From Oscillospiraceae bacterium (GTDB lineage Bacteria; Bacillota; Clostridia; Oscillospirales; Ruminococcaceae), in contig CAAEOA010000285.1 of assembly GCA_900757485.1 (NCBI GenBank), positions 1 through 12,200 on the forward strand: a stretch of DNA of 12,200 bases, given 5' to 3'. Positions 1 through 6,827 of the stretch are shown here, in pieces. Under the pieces are notes generated by a model, which searched no databases, was not told the DNA's origin, and saw nothing but the letters and a program-made list of their open reading frames with translations. Each line of letters starts with the position of its first letter. Positions within the stretch are counted from its first letter, which is position 1. The position numbers and the translations under genes were made by a program.

Positions 1-1262
1 GCCATGCTGGATCCGACCGAGATGATACAACTGCTGTATTTTAAAACGGAATCTTCATTTGTTAGTGCGCAGATGATCTCATAATCGCAGGGAACACTTC
101 TTTCGAGCATACACGGCATTTGTTCGTGATCTAAAGCTAAAATTTCAATATTAATGTTGCCGGAAAACTGAATTTTGCCTTTGACACAGTTGACACCGGT
201 CGGAATGTATTCACACCGCACATCATAGATGCAATCAATCTGGTCATTCGGAAAATCCATGGTGTTTTTGCAAATGTTGGTTTCGTTGATTACCGCAAGC
301 AATTTTTCCAGTTTTACATTTCTCTTATTGCATTCTGACTCATAACAGGTAGAAAACATATCGCTGACAATTTGTACCTCTTTGTTTCTGTCGGCAGTGC
401 ATTCTGCGTTTACGGTGATTTCCACAACCAGAATTTTGTTTTCACCGGTTCCGTCCTCTTTTAACTCAATCATGACATCGATCGGCGCAATATCAACGCT
501 GCATTCATAATCTTCATCGATGCCGGGCATGTCGATAATTTGGCTGAGAAGCAGGGAATTTTCAATCAATTCCGGTTTTGCGTTTTCCGCTTCCGGCAAA
601 TATAAAGTATGGAGAAACGCTTCGCCTTTGCAGATGATTTTGTTGGCAATGAGTTTAACGTCGTTTAGCATGCAAACAGCATCGCTTGACAGGATGCTGT
701 TGACTGCCGGTTTTCCGGCGCCGATTTCCAGCTCTTCTCGTACCGTAAATTGTTTGCTCGCGCATATTTTCATGCCGCCGACCGCAAGACTGTTCTTTTG
801 CATCTGAATGCCGCATCCTGAGGCATCTGAAACAATATTTTGACTTTTTTGCTCGGTAACTTGGCATCTCATGCTGACTGCTCCGCGGATATCAAGGCGT
901 TTGGGATTGATGACGCGGCAATTCACATAGTCGGATTTGGCAGCAATTTTAATCATAGGATTATCAGTATTGTTGTGTAAATCCACTGTTTTGGAAAATA
1001 TGATTTTTTGGTCGATGTTTCTGATTTCATTGCTGTTTTCCGCCGCGTATAATACCTTGATGCAAACGATCGCATCGATATACAGCTTTCCGTCGGCAAC
1101 CCGCTGGGAAGTGATTTTCGGAATCAGTTTGCATTTCAAAACTTTGAAGATGCTCGGACAGTAATCGGGAAGAAGATAATCTAATTCAACAGACTGTTCC
1201 AAATTGCTGTCAAAAATAACCTCATTTATGCAAACGGACTCATGGGTGTATTCAAATTCCAT
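1..1262 (-). CDS. SPOCS-domain (DUF3794) spore-associated protein, 3' end outside window
   Basis: My own translation of the minus strand from ATG at 1262 is open to the window edge, giving the first 420 residues. The N-terminus carries the DUF3794/SPOCS signature: residues ~32-50 read PDYCPSIFKVLKCKLIPKI, followed by ITSQRV and a VCIKVLY strand. The pattern then repeats loosely, consistent with two or three tandem SPOCS domains. Family members (SipL/SpoVID-like and uncharacterised clostridial paralogues) are about 500 residues and often end in a LysM domain, which would lie beyond position 1. The family is linked to spore coat assembly; the exact role here is inference. Start choice: AAAAGGAG lies 11 nt upstream (1274-1281). 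There is no signal peptide or membrane segment. Unusual feature: 22 cysteines in 420 residues (about 5%), spread along the chain. It lies downstream of leuA, separated by a terminator, so it is probably transcribed on its own. Confidence 0.88.
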   Translation of the reverse strand, partial: MEFEYTHESVCINEVIFDSNLEQSVELDYLLPDYCPSIFKVLKCKLIPKITSQRVADGKLYIDAIVCIKVLYAAENSNEIRNIDQKIIFSKTVDLHNNTDNPMIKIAAKSDYVNCRVINPKRLDIRGAVSMRCQVTEQKSQNIVSDASGCGIQMQKNSLAVGGMKICASKQFTVREELEIGAGKPAVNSILSSDAVCMLNDVKLIANKIICKGEAFLHTLYLPEAENAKPELIENSLLLSQIIDMPGIDEDYECSVDIAPIDVMIELKEDGTGENKILVVEITVNAECTADRNKEVQIVSDMFSTCYESECNKRNVKLEKLLAVINETNICKNTMDFPNDQIDCIYDVRCEYIPTGVNCVKGKIQFSGNINIEILALDHEQMPCMLERSVPCDYEIICALTNEDSVLKYSSCIISVGSSM

Positions 1263-1302
1263 ATGTTCTACCGCTCCTTTTACGATTTTTCTTAATTCAT
1301 CT

Positions 1303-1330
1303 ATATTCAAAACTTGTACCAGTTATGCAA
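1303..1330 (-). promoter_or_regulatory. Possible promoter of the SPOCS-domain gene
   Basis: On the minus strand TTGCAT (1325-1330) and GAATAT (1303-1308) are separated by 16 nt, about 40 nt upstream of the start codon and just after the leuA terminator. The match to a sigma-A promoter is moderate. A sporulation sigma factor would be expected for a coat gene, but I could not fit a clean sigma-E or sigma-G consensus. Confidence 0.33.
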
Positions 1331-1341
1331 TGATTTTTTCT

Positions 1342-1431
1342 ATTTATTAAAAAAGAACCGACCGATAAAACCATGCCGGATGCAGAAATAAAAATATGCA
1401 TCGGATTTTAGTTTTATCAATCGGTTCTTTT
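1342..1431 (-). terminator. Rho-independent terminator of leuA
   Basis: The arms 1351-1371 and 1411-1431 pair at 19 of 21 positions. A smaller internal stem (GATGCA 1379-1384 with TGCATC 1397-1402) sits in the loop. Read on the minus strand the long stem ends in a run of T followed by AT-rich sequence, as expected of an intrinsic terminator. It begins 19 nt after the leuA stop codon and separates leuA from the SPOCS gene. Confidence 0.85.
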
Positions 1432-1449
1432 AGAACAATATTTTCTTTT

Positions 1450-2946
1450 TTATCCTTTGTTCAGTGCGTTTAAGTACGCTTTAATACTAGCTTCAATAAT
1501 ATCGGTACTCAGTCCGCGTCCGGTAATGATTGCGTCGTTGTGTTTCATTTTTACAATGACTTCACCCAGAGCGTCTTCTCCCTCGGTTACTGATTGGATG
1601 GTGTAGCTGTCCAGTGTGAATTTAGAATCCACCATTCCTTCGATCGCCTTAAAGCAGGCGTCAATCGGACCTCCGCCCATCGCGGAGTTCTCTTTTTCTG
1701 TACCGTCAATATTGATTTTTACCGCTGCGGTTGCAGAAATCGTATTGCCGGTTTGTACCTGATAGCTGACATAGCTGATGTTTTGCGGTATTTCGATGTG
1801 CGAATTTCCTACCAAAGCCTCGATATCTTTGTCATTTACCACTTTCTTTTTATCGGCAAGTTCTTTGAATTTTGCAAACGCAACGGCAATTTCTTCGGGG
1901 GAGAGACTGTAGCCCAAAGTAATCAGGCGATCTTCAAACGCATGTTTGCCGGAATGTTTGCCCAATACCATTTTATTTTGCGGAATTCCGATGGTTTCGG
2001 GTGACATGATTTCATAAGTAGTCGGATTGTTTAAAACACCGTGCTGATGAATACCGCTCTCATGTGCAAAAGCATTTGCACCGATAATTGATTTGTTCGG
2101 CGCAATCGGTACGCCGGTAATGGTGGAGAGCAGCTTGCTTGCACGGTAAATCTGTTTGGTGTTGACGTTGGTGTATCCGTTATAAATATCCTGTCTGGTG
2201 TGCAGATTCATTACAACTTCTTCCAGTGAAGCGTTTCCGGCGCGTTCGCCGATGCCGTTTACCGTACATTCTATCTGTGTGGCGCCTGCTTTGATAGAGG
2301 CAAGGGTAGTTGCTACCGCTAATCCCAAATCATCATGGCAATGAACGGAAATATCTACCTTTTCGGGTGTAATAATGTGGTTTTTCAGATAGGAAATTAA
2401 ATCGAACATTTCGTCCGGTGTCGCATAACCGACTGTATCCGGAATATTCAGTACCGTGGCGCCGGATCTGATTGCGGCATTCAGCACCTCGACCAGAAAT
2501 TCCCGATTGCTGCGAGAAGCGTCTTCCGCTGAAAATTCCACATCATCGCAAAGACTTTTTGCGTATGCCACCATTTCGGAAGTGCGCGCAATCACTTCGT
2601 TCGGACTCATTCTCAGCTTATACTGCATATGGATATCGCTGGTCGCCAAAAAGGTATGAATACGGGGCTTTGACGCGGATTTTACCGCATCATATGCCCG
2701 GTCAATATCGCCTTTCACCGCTCTGGAAAGGCTGGCAACCGTACAATTTTTGATTGTTTCGGCAATCGTACGTACTGATTCAAAATCTTCCGGGGAGGCG
2801 ATTGCGAAACCGGCTTCAATAATGTCTACGCCCAGACGTTCGATTTGCTTTGCCATTTCAATTTTTTCTTGTAGGTTCATGCTGCATCCCGGAGATTGTT
2901 CTCCGTCCCGCAGGGTTGTGTCGAATACTTTGATTTGCTTAGCCAT
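1450..2946 (-). CDS. leuA: 2-isopropylmalate synthase
   Basis: Catalyses the first committed step of leucine synthesis: acetyl-CoA plus 2-oxoisovalerate gives 2-isopropylmalate, in the cytoplasm. The predicted protein is 498 residues, close to the usual ~510. The HMGL-like TIM barrel starts at once with DTTLRDGEQSPG (D9 and R13 are the family's metal-binding and catalytic positions), followed by VHCHDDLGLA (H202, H204) and NGIGERAGNAS (N238 region). The linker has GANAFAHESGIHQHG (~289-303). The C-terminus (~385-498) is the LeuA dimer domain that binds leucine for feedback inhibition. Start choice: the frame stays open to 3165, but that extension runs through the T-box leader and its terminator, so it is not coding. 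ATG 2946 gives the family N-terminus and has GGAG about 10 nt upstream. No other leu/ilv gene adjoins it; it appears to be a single-gene unit between a T-box leader and a terminator. Confidence 0.96.
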   Translation of the reverse strand: MAKQIKVFDTTLRDGEQSPGCSMNLQEKIEMAKQIERLGVDIIEAGFAIASPEDFESVRTIAETIKNCTVASLSRAVKGDIDRAYDAVKSASKPRIHTFLATSDIHMQYKLRMSPNEVIARTSEMVAYAKSLCDDVEFSAEDASRSNREFLVEVLNAAIRSGATVLNIPDTVGYATPDEMFDLISYLKNHIITPEKVDISVHCHDDLGLAVATTLASIKAGATQIECTVNGIGERAGNASLEEVVMNLHTRQDIYNGYTNVNTKQIYRASKLLSTITGVPIAPNKSIIGANAFAHESGIHQHGVLNNPTTYEIMSPETIGIPQNKMVLGKHSGKHAFEDRLITLGYSLSPEEIAVAFAKFKELADKKKVVNDKDIEALVGNSHIEIPQNISYVSYQVQTGNTISATAAVKINIDGTEKENSAMGGGPIDACFKAIEGMVDSKFTLDSYTIQSVTEGEDALGEVIVKMKHNDAIITGRGLSTDIIEASIKAYLNALNKG

Positions 2947-3046
2947 AATCCATAACTCCATTCTGTATATATTTAGGAAACTGCTTTCAAAGAAAGCAAG
3001 ACAAATTGCGCCTGATTTTTGCCAATCGGGATGCGTCCGGGAAAAT

Positions 3047-3086
3047 AAAAAACGCTTTCGTCTCTGTAAACAAGAGACGAAAGCGT
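3047..3086 (-). terminator. T-box regulated intrinsic terminator
   Basis: A perfect 14-bp stem (3052-3065 with 3073-3086, 7-nt loop) is followed on the minus strand by six T (3047-3052). It lies between the T-box motif and the leuA start, about 100 nt upstream of the ATG, and is the off-state structure of the riboswitch. Confidence 0.93.
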
Positions 3087-3326
3087 AAACTACACTCCGC
3101 GGTACCACTCTGATTGGCATTGAAACAATGCCCGCTTTATACATATCTGACAATATGTTCCTCAAGATAACGGCGAGGGAGTCCGGTCACACCTACTGTT
3201 AGTTCAGCTGACTGCTCAAGGGCGAGTTATAACAAACAAATCCCATCGTCTTACACCGACCGACGACTCTCTGCGGGCGATTTCATCTGCTTTTTTCCCT
3301 ATCAACGCATTTGTTTTCCTATCATT
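3047..3326 (-). promoter_or_regulatory. T-box leader (tRNA-sensing riboswitch) of leuA, probably leucine-specific
   Basis: On the minus strand the conserved T-box sequence AGAGTGGTACCGCGG lies at 3097-3111, just before a terminator hairpin. Upstream is a recognisable Stem I: AGAGAG followed by an apical stem-loop (TCGTC / GACGA around GGTCGGTG), then the 3' side of the specifier region. The codon CTC (3224-3226) lies directly before the CCCT that pairs with AGGG at the base of Stem I. This is the expected specifier position, and CTC encodes leucine, matching the gene. A CCGTTATC element further on resembles the conserved Stem II/III region. Family logic: uncharged tRNA-Leu(GAG) stabilises the antiterminator and allows leuA transcription. 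The T-box call is near certain; the specifier assignment rests on position and gene identity. Confidence 0.95.
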
Positions 3327-3332
3327 TTCTAT

Positions 3333-3361
3333 ATCATATCTGATTTATCATTATTTGTCAA
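3333..3361 (-). promoter_or_regulatory. leuA promoter (sigma-A type)
   Basis: On the minus strand TTGACA (3356-3361), a 17-nt spacer and TATGAT (3333-3338) form a near-consensus promoter. Transcription would start near 3326, at the 5' end of the T-box leader. The -35 box lies only 16 nt past the stop codon of the upstream DUF2344 gene. Confidence 0.9.
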
Positions 3362-3377
3362 GAACTTTTTCATATTT

Positions 3378-4046
3378 TTAGCAAAATACGGAACCGTCTT
3401 TGGATATTACATTGGTTCGAAGAACGCGAAATTCCGAAAGCACAATATCGGCGCGGTTTGAAAATTCATCAAAGAGCAGGGAAGGGTTATAATTTTTTTC
3501 GGTTCCGGCAGGAAATCTCATTTCCAATTGAAGATAATCTCCGTTAAGAGAACTGTTGATCAAAGAAATGTCAGGTTTCAGGTTAACCGTCCGCTCTCCT
3601 CGTTTGGATTTTTTGATCACTTCGATACTGTCCGCCTCATAGAAAGATTCGAACAGACTGTATAATTTTTCGGCGGAACAGTTTTCTGCTTTTACTTCTA
3701 CAATATACTCTGCCAATGCAATATCGGTTGGCTTTAATACAGGCTCAGCTACTCGGGTTACTAAAATGCCCTCCGGCATATTTTGATTGAGGATTTGCTG
3801 TACTTCTTGTAGATTCATTTCTTCAGTAAGCCTGAAATCCATTGTTTCAAAATCACTTTCATATCCAAGTGACAAAGGTAATGCAAAGGTCAGATAGATA
3901 TGCGGATTAAAGCCTTCTGTGTACCAGACCGGCAGTCCTGCTCGTTTGAGAACACGCTGCATCAAACGGTTGATATCTAAATGAGAGATATATTTTGCCC
4001 GTCCCTTTTTTTGATAAAACATACGGATGTTTTTAAAATTATCCAA
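3378..4046 (-). CDS. DUF2344 protein (TIGR03936 radical SAM-linked family)
   Basis: The 222-residue product matches DUF2344, a family without an established function that is nearly always encoded beside, or fused to, a B12-binding-type radical SAM protein, as here. Visible signatures are GRAKYISHLDINRLMQRVLK near the N-terminus and GLPVWYTEGFNPH followed by ALPLSLGYESD. No membrane segment is seen. The start is uncertain. GTG at 4055 gives three more residues, but the only Shine-Dalgarno sequence (GGAGG, 4056-4060) abuts that GTG. TTG at 4046 has the same GGAGG at a normal 9-nt distance. ATG at 4022 would cut into the conserved beginning. I chose TTG. With this start the coding sequence overlaps the end of the radical SAM gene by 8 nt, which suggests coupled translation. 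In many Firmicutes the next gene is an RNase E/G; here leuA follows instead. Confidence 0.85.
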   Translation of the reverse strand: MDNFKNIRMFYQKKGRAKYISHLDINRLMQRVLKRAGLPVWYTEGFNPHIYLTFALPLSLGYESDFETMDFRLTEEMNLQEVQQILNQNMPEGILVTRVAEPVLKPTDIALAEYIVEVKAENCSAEKLYSLFESFYEADSIEVIKKSKRGERTVNLKPDISLINSSLNGDYLQLEMRFPAGTEKNYNPSLLFDEFSNRADIVLSEFRVLRTNVISKDGSVFC

Positions 4047-5889
4047 AGCAAGCACCTCCGATCATCTTATTGGCGCCACATCCTGCACACTGTTCCCGAC
4101 AATTCTTTGTCACTGTTGCGGCATACGCTTTTTCACATTCCCGCTTTAAAAATGCCTTACTAATACCGTAGTCAAGATGTTCCCACGGCAATATTTCCTC
4201 AAAGCTACGTTTGCGATTGGCATAAAAAGCAGGTGTTAAACCACATTCTTCCATGGCTTCCATCCAAAGATTATATTTAAAATGTTCATCCCAACTATCT
4301 AGCTTGCAGCCCTTGTTCCAAGCTTTGAAGATAACTTCGCTAAGCCGTCGGTCGCCTCTTGCAAGAATTGCTTCCAGGACGCTGGTGTGCATTTCGTGAT
4401 ATTTGCAGGAGATTTTTTTGGTTGTTATCGTATCCAGCAGATGTTTTTGCTTTGCGTCAATCATCTCCATTGTATCCTGCGGCTCCCATTGAAACGGGGT
4501 AAATGGTTTCGGTACAAAGGTGGAAACACTGACTGTTACATTAACGCCTTTGCCCTTGGGCTTTCCGGGCAGATTATAATATAGGTTGACCACCTTTTGC
4601 GCTAATTCGATAATCCCTTCGATATCTTCCATGGTTTCGGTGGGAAGTCCTAACATAAAATATAGCTTGACAGAGGTGTATCCACCCTCAAAAGCAATTT
4701 TGCAGGAGGACATCACTTCGTCTTCACTGATATTCTTGTTGATGACGTCACGCAAACGCTGCGTTCCGGCTTCGGGTGCAAACGTTAATCCGCTTTTTCG
4801 CACGGTTTTTATTTTGTTTAACAATTCTTCTGAAAAGTTATCGATGCGTAAAGAGGGGAGCGTCATATTTATTTTGTTTTGTTCGGTAAAAGAAAGCATT
4901 TCTTCCAGCATCGGCTCGATCTGGGAGTAGTCGCTGGTACTGAGCGAAGAAAGCGATATTTCTTCATACCCCGTGGTATCGCATAAACTTTTCCCCTGAC
5001 TGCATAAGGTATCGCTGCTTTTTTCCCTCAGAGGACGGTATATAAATCCGGCTTGGCAGAAACGACATCCTCGGATACAGCCTCGCATGACCTCTACAAT
5101 AGCGCGGTCATGCACGGTGTCGATGAAAGGAACAACAAAATTTTTCGGATAATAGGACTTGTCCATATCCTTCATAATCCGCTTTTTAATGACAGCAGGC
5201 GCGCCGTTTGTCGGCGTAATTGCGGCTACGGTACCGTCTTGATGATAACTCACCTGATACAAGGAGGGGACGTATACACCCTCAATTTGTGCGGCTTGTT
5301 TTAGAAAATCCGCTTTTGCCTGTCCGCTTTTTTTGCAGGCTTTGTATAGGTCGATGATTTCGCCCAATACTTCTTCTCCCTCGCCGAGCGTAATTAAATC
5401 TACAAAATCAGCAATCGGTTCGGGATTACAGGCGCATGGTCCGCCTGCGATGACTAAAGGATCATTCTCTCTGCGTTCTTTTGCGTGAACGGGGATTTTT
5501 CCGAGATCAAGCATGTTTAATATATTGGTGAAAGAAAGTTCATATTGTAAGGTGAAACCGACAAAATCGAACTCTTGTAAAGGAGAAAAACTTTCTAACC
5601 CGTACAATGGAATATCATGACTGCGCAGTTGTTCTTCAAAGTCGGTTTCAGGCGCAAAAACACGTTCGCACCAAGTGTCTTGCCGGTCGTTCAGCAGGGA
5701 ATATAAAATTTTCATTCCTAAGTGCGACATGCCGATTTCATAGGTATCCGGAAAGCAAAAGGCAAACCGGACTTCTACTTCATCCTTCTTTTTGATGACA
5801 CTGTTGAGTTCGCCGCCGACATATCTTGCCGGTTTTTGTACTTTCATTAAAATCGGTTCTAATTGTTCTTTTAACATCATCATTCTCAT
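4039..5889 (-). CDS. B12-binding-type radical SAM protein (TIGR03960 family)
   Basis: A 616-residue cytoplasmic protein of a conserved family with no assigned reaction. The core motif MRGCIRGCRFCQAGF holds the CX3CX2C cluster ligands (C271, C275, C278) that bind the 4Fe-4S centre for S-adenosylmethionine cleavage. The N-terminal ~180 residues resemble a cobalamin-binding-like Rossmann region, with IAGGPCACNPEPIADFVD and GEGEE. Later family motifs are TFAPEAGTQRLRDVINK and SVKLYFMLGLPTETMED. The C-terminus is cysteine-rich (CREQCAGCGANK), possibly a metal site. I see no classic DxHxxG cobalamin motif, so actual B12 use is unproven. Start: ATGs at 5889, 5883, 5880 and 5877 are all possible and the ribosome-binding site is weak; the longest is given. 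It is the first gene of a two-gene unit with DUF2344. The pair is widely kept together, suggesting one shared function, perhaps RNA or protein modification (inference). Confidence 0.9.
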   Translation of the reverse strand: MRMMMLKEQLEPILMKVQKPARYVGGELNSVIKKKDEVEVRFAFCFPDTYEIGMSHLGMKILYSLLNDRQDTWCERVFAPETDFEEQLRSHDIPLYGLESFSPLQEFDFVGFTLQYELSFTNILNMLDLGKIPVHAKERRENDPLVIAGGPCACNPEPIADFVDLITLGEGEEVLGEIIDLYKACKKSGQAKADFLKQAAQIEGVYVPSLYQVSYHQDGTVAAITPTNGAPAVIKKRIMKDMDKSYYPKNFVVPFIDTVHDRAIVEVMRGCIRGCRFCQAGFIYRPLREKSSDTLCSQGKSLCDTTGYEEISLSSLSTSDYSQIEPMLEEMLSFTEQNKINMTLPSLRIDNFSEELLNKIKTVRKSGLTFAPEAGTQRLRDVINKNISEDEVMSSCKIAFEGGYTSVKLYFMLGLPTETMEDIEGIIELAQKVVNLYYNLPGKPKGKGVNVTVSVSTFVPKPFTPFQWEPQDTMEMIDAKQKHLLDTITTKKISCKYHEMHTSVLEAILARGDRRLSEVIFKAWNKGCKLDSWDEHFKYNLWMEAMEECGLTPAFYANRKRSFEEILPWEHLDYGISKAFLKRECEKAYAATVTKNCREQCAGCGANKMIGGACFG

Positions 5890-5965
5890 TTCTTAAAAAC
5901 ATATATTTTCTTTTCATTTTGTCAGCTTGCAAAAATTCAAACAGAGCGAGCTGCAGATATTCATT

Positions 5966-5994
5966 ATCATACAATAAAAAGCGGATTCCGTCAA
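5966..5994 (-). promoter_or_regulatory. Promoter of the radical SAM-DUF2344 unit
   Basis: On the minus strand TTGACG (5989-5994), a 17-nt spacer and TATGAT (5966-5971) form a strong sigma-A-type promoter, with a start near 5959 and a ~70-nt untranslated leader. It diverges from the infC promoter, with the two -35 boxes about 57 nt apart. Confidence 0.8.
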
Positions 5995-6051
5995 TCAGCA
6001 GAATCATGTAATTTTTCGAGGATAAAATCGGATTATTTTTTCAAAAAATGC

Positions 6052-6080
6052 TTGACAAACGGATTTCGTGCTGTTATACT
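6052..6080 (+). promoter_or_regulatory. infC operon promoter (sigma-A type)
   Basis: TTGACA (6052-6057), a 17-nt spacer and TATACT (6075-6080) are close to consensus. AT-rich sequence upstream (6020-6050) could act as an UP element, fitting a highly expressed ribosomal-protein operon. Transcription should start near 6087, giving a leader of about 200 nt. Confidence 0.9.
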
Positions 6081-6086
6081 AAACAA

Positions 6087-6260
6087 GTAAAACAAAGCAG
6101 AACTGCCGTTCTCACCCATGCACTGTCAATAGACATGCCGCATAGGTCAATATTTTGAGCAATGTGTTTTTATGGAATACATCTGTTTTTGAGTATTGAG
6201 CGTGGACGGTCTTTGTCCGCGCTTTTGTTATTTTAACTTTGAATCGGCTGTTTTGCAGCT
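6087..6260 (+). promoter_or_regulatory. infC leader, probable L20-type autoregulatory attenuator
   Basis: The long 5' leader contains a local hairpin (TGTC-AATA-GACA, 6124-6135), a second one (ATGTGTT ... AATACAT, ~6162-6182), and complementary segments TCAATA and TATTGA that bracket it and end just before the terminator stem. This arrangement allows an alternative fold ahead of the terminator at 6199-6230. In Bacillus subtilis the infC-rpmI-rplT leader is bound by ribosomal protein L20, which promotes premature termination. The same gene order and a leader terminator suggest the same control here. I did not match a base-by-base consensus for the L20 leader, so the mechanism is inferred. Confidence 0.7.
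6199..6234 (+). terminator. Leader intrinsic terminator (attenuator) of infC operon
   Basis: GCGTGGAC (6200-6207) pairs with GTCCGCGC (6215-6222) across a 7-nt loop with one G-U pair, followed by TTTTGTTATTTT (6223-6234). It lies between promoter and infC, about 65 nt before the start codon, and so can only act as a regulated attenuator. Confidence 0.85.
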
Positions 6261-6272
6261 ATGAATTACAAT

Positions 6273-6290
6273 GGGAGGTGCTTTACCATT
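6273..6290 (+). promoter_or_regulatory. Shine-Dalgarno and AUU initiation region of infC
   Basis: GGGAGG (6273-6278) is followed 9 nt later by ATT at 6288. No ATG, GTG or TTG stands in frame at a usable distance after it. The in-frame ATG at 6261 precedes the Shine-Dalgarno sequence and has none of its own. AUU is the known non-canonical start of infC in other bacteria, where IF3 discriminates against it and so limits its own synthesis. Confidence 0.85.
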
Positions 6291-6806
6291 AGCCAAAAAG
6301 AATTGCTTATCAACGAGGAAATCCGTGACAAGGAAGTGCGTTGTATTGACGCCGACGGCGCTCAGCTGGGGATTATTTCTGTCAAGGAAGCAATGCAGAT
6401 TGCAACCGAAAAGAATCTGGATCTCGTGAAAATTGCTCCGCAGGCTACTCCGCCTGTATGCCGTATTATGGATTACGGTAAGTATCGTTTTGAGCAGGCA
6501 AAACGGGAAAAAGAAGCCAGAAAAAATCAAAAAACAGTTGATGTAAAAGAAATCAGAATGTCGCTGAATATTGATACGCATGACTTCGAAACAAAGGTAA
6601 ATCATGCAGTCAAGTTTTTACAGGGCGGCGATAAAGTAAAGGTTTCTGTCCGCTTTCGGGGACGCGAGATGGCGCACACCAATCTGGGTACCGCATTGCT
6701 TGAGCGATTTAAAGACGCTGTGAGTGAAGTCGGCTCTGTGGAAAAAGCGCCGAAGCTGGAAGGCAGAAGCTTGGCTATGTTTGTTTCAGCAAAAGCCGCA
6801 AAGTAA
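6288..6806 (+). CDS. infC: Translation initiation factor IF-3
   Basis: The 172-residue product binds the 30S subunit, prevents premature 50S joining and checks the start codon-initiator tRNA pairing. The N-terminal domain begins LLINEEIRDKEVRCIDADG and continues to PQATPPVCRIMDYGKYRFE, the classic IF3 signature, followed by a charged linker (KREKEARKNQK). The C-terminal domain contains VKEIRMSLNIDTHDFETK and VSVRFRGREMAH. The length is normal. I start it at the AUU codon at 6288 because of the well-placed GGGAGG; starting at ATG 6261 would add nine residues (MNYNGRCFT) foreign to the family. It is the first gene of infC-rpmI-rplT, with rpmI 21 nt downstream. Likely regulation is twofold: leader attenuation and IF3 autoregulation through AUU. 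Confidence 0.96.
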   Translation: MSQKELLINEEIRDKEVRCIDADGAQLGIISVKEAMQIATEKNLDLVKIAPQATPPVCRIMDYGKYRFEQAKREKEARKNQKTVDVKEIRMSLNIDTHDFETKVNHAVKFLQGGDKVKVSVRFRGREMAHTNLGTALLERFKDAVSEVGSVEKAPKLEGRSLAMFVSAKAAK

Positions 6807-6827
6807 AAAATTAGGAGGAATTTGGAT

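Noticed and set aside
1594..2004. 136-codon plus-strand frame opposite leuA
   Set aside because: Antisense to the conserved C-terminal half of LeuA, with no ribosome-binding site or recognisable domain.
2947..3165. N-terminal extension of the leuA frame to an ATG at 3165
   Set aside because: The 73 extra codons run through the T-box motif, the terminator hairpin and the leader; ATG 2946 has a ribosome-binding site and gives the family N-terminus.
5780..6007. 75-codon minus-strand frame upstream of and overlapping the radical SAM start
   Set aside because: Its ATG lies upstream of the promoter that drives the radical SAM gene, it has no ribosome-binding site, and its end overlaps a clear gene in another frame. 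A remnant of an older gene cannot be excluded, but nothing supports it.
6100..6170. Possible tRNA-like folding in the infC leader
   Set aside because: No acceptor stem, no GGTTCAAATCC-type T-loop and no cloverleaf could be built; the hairpins fit a leader attenuator better.
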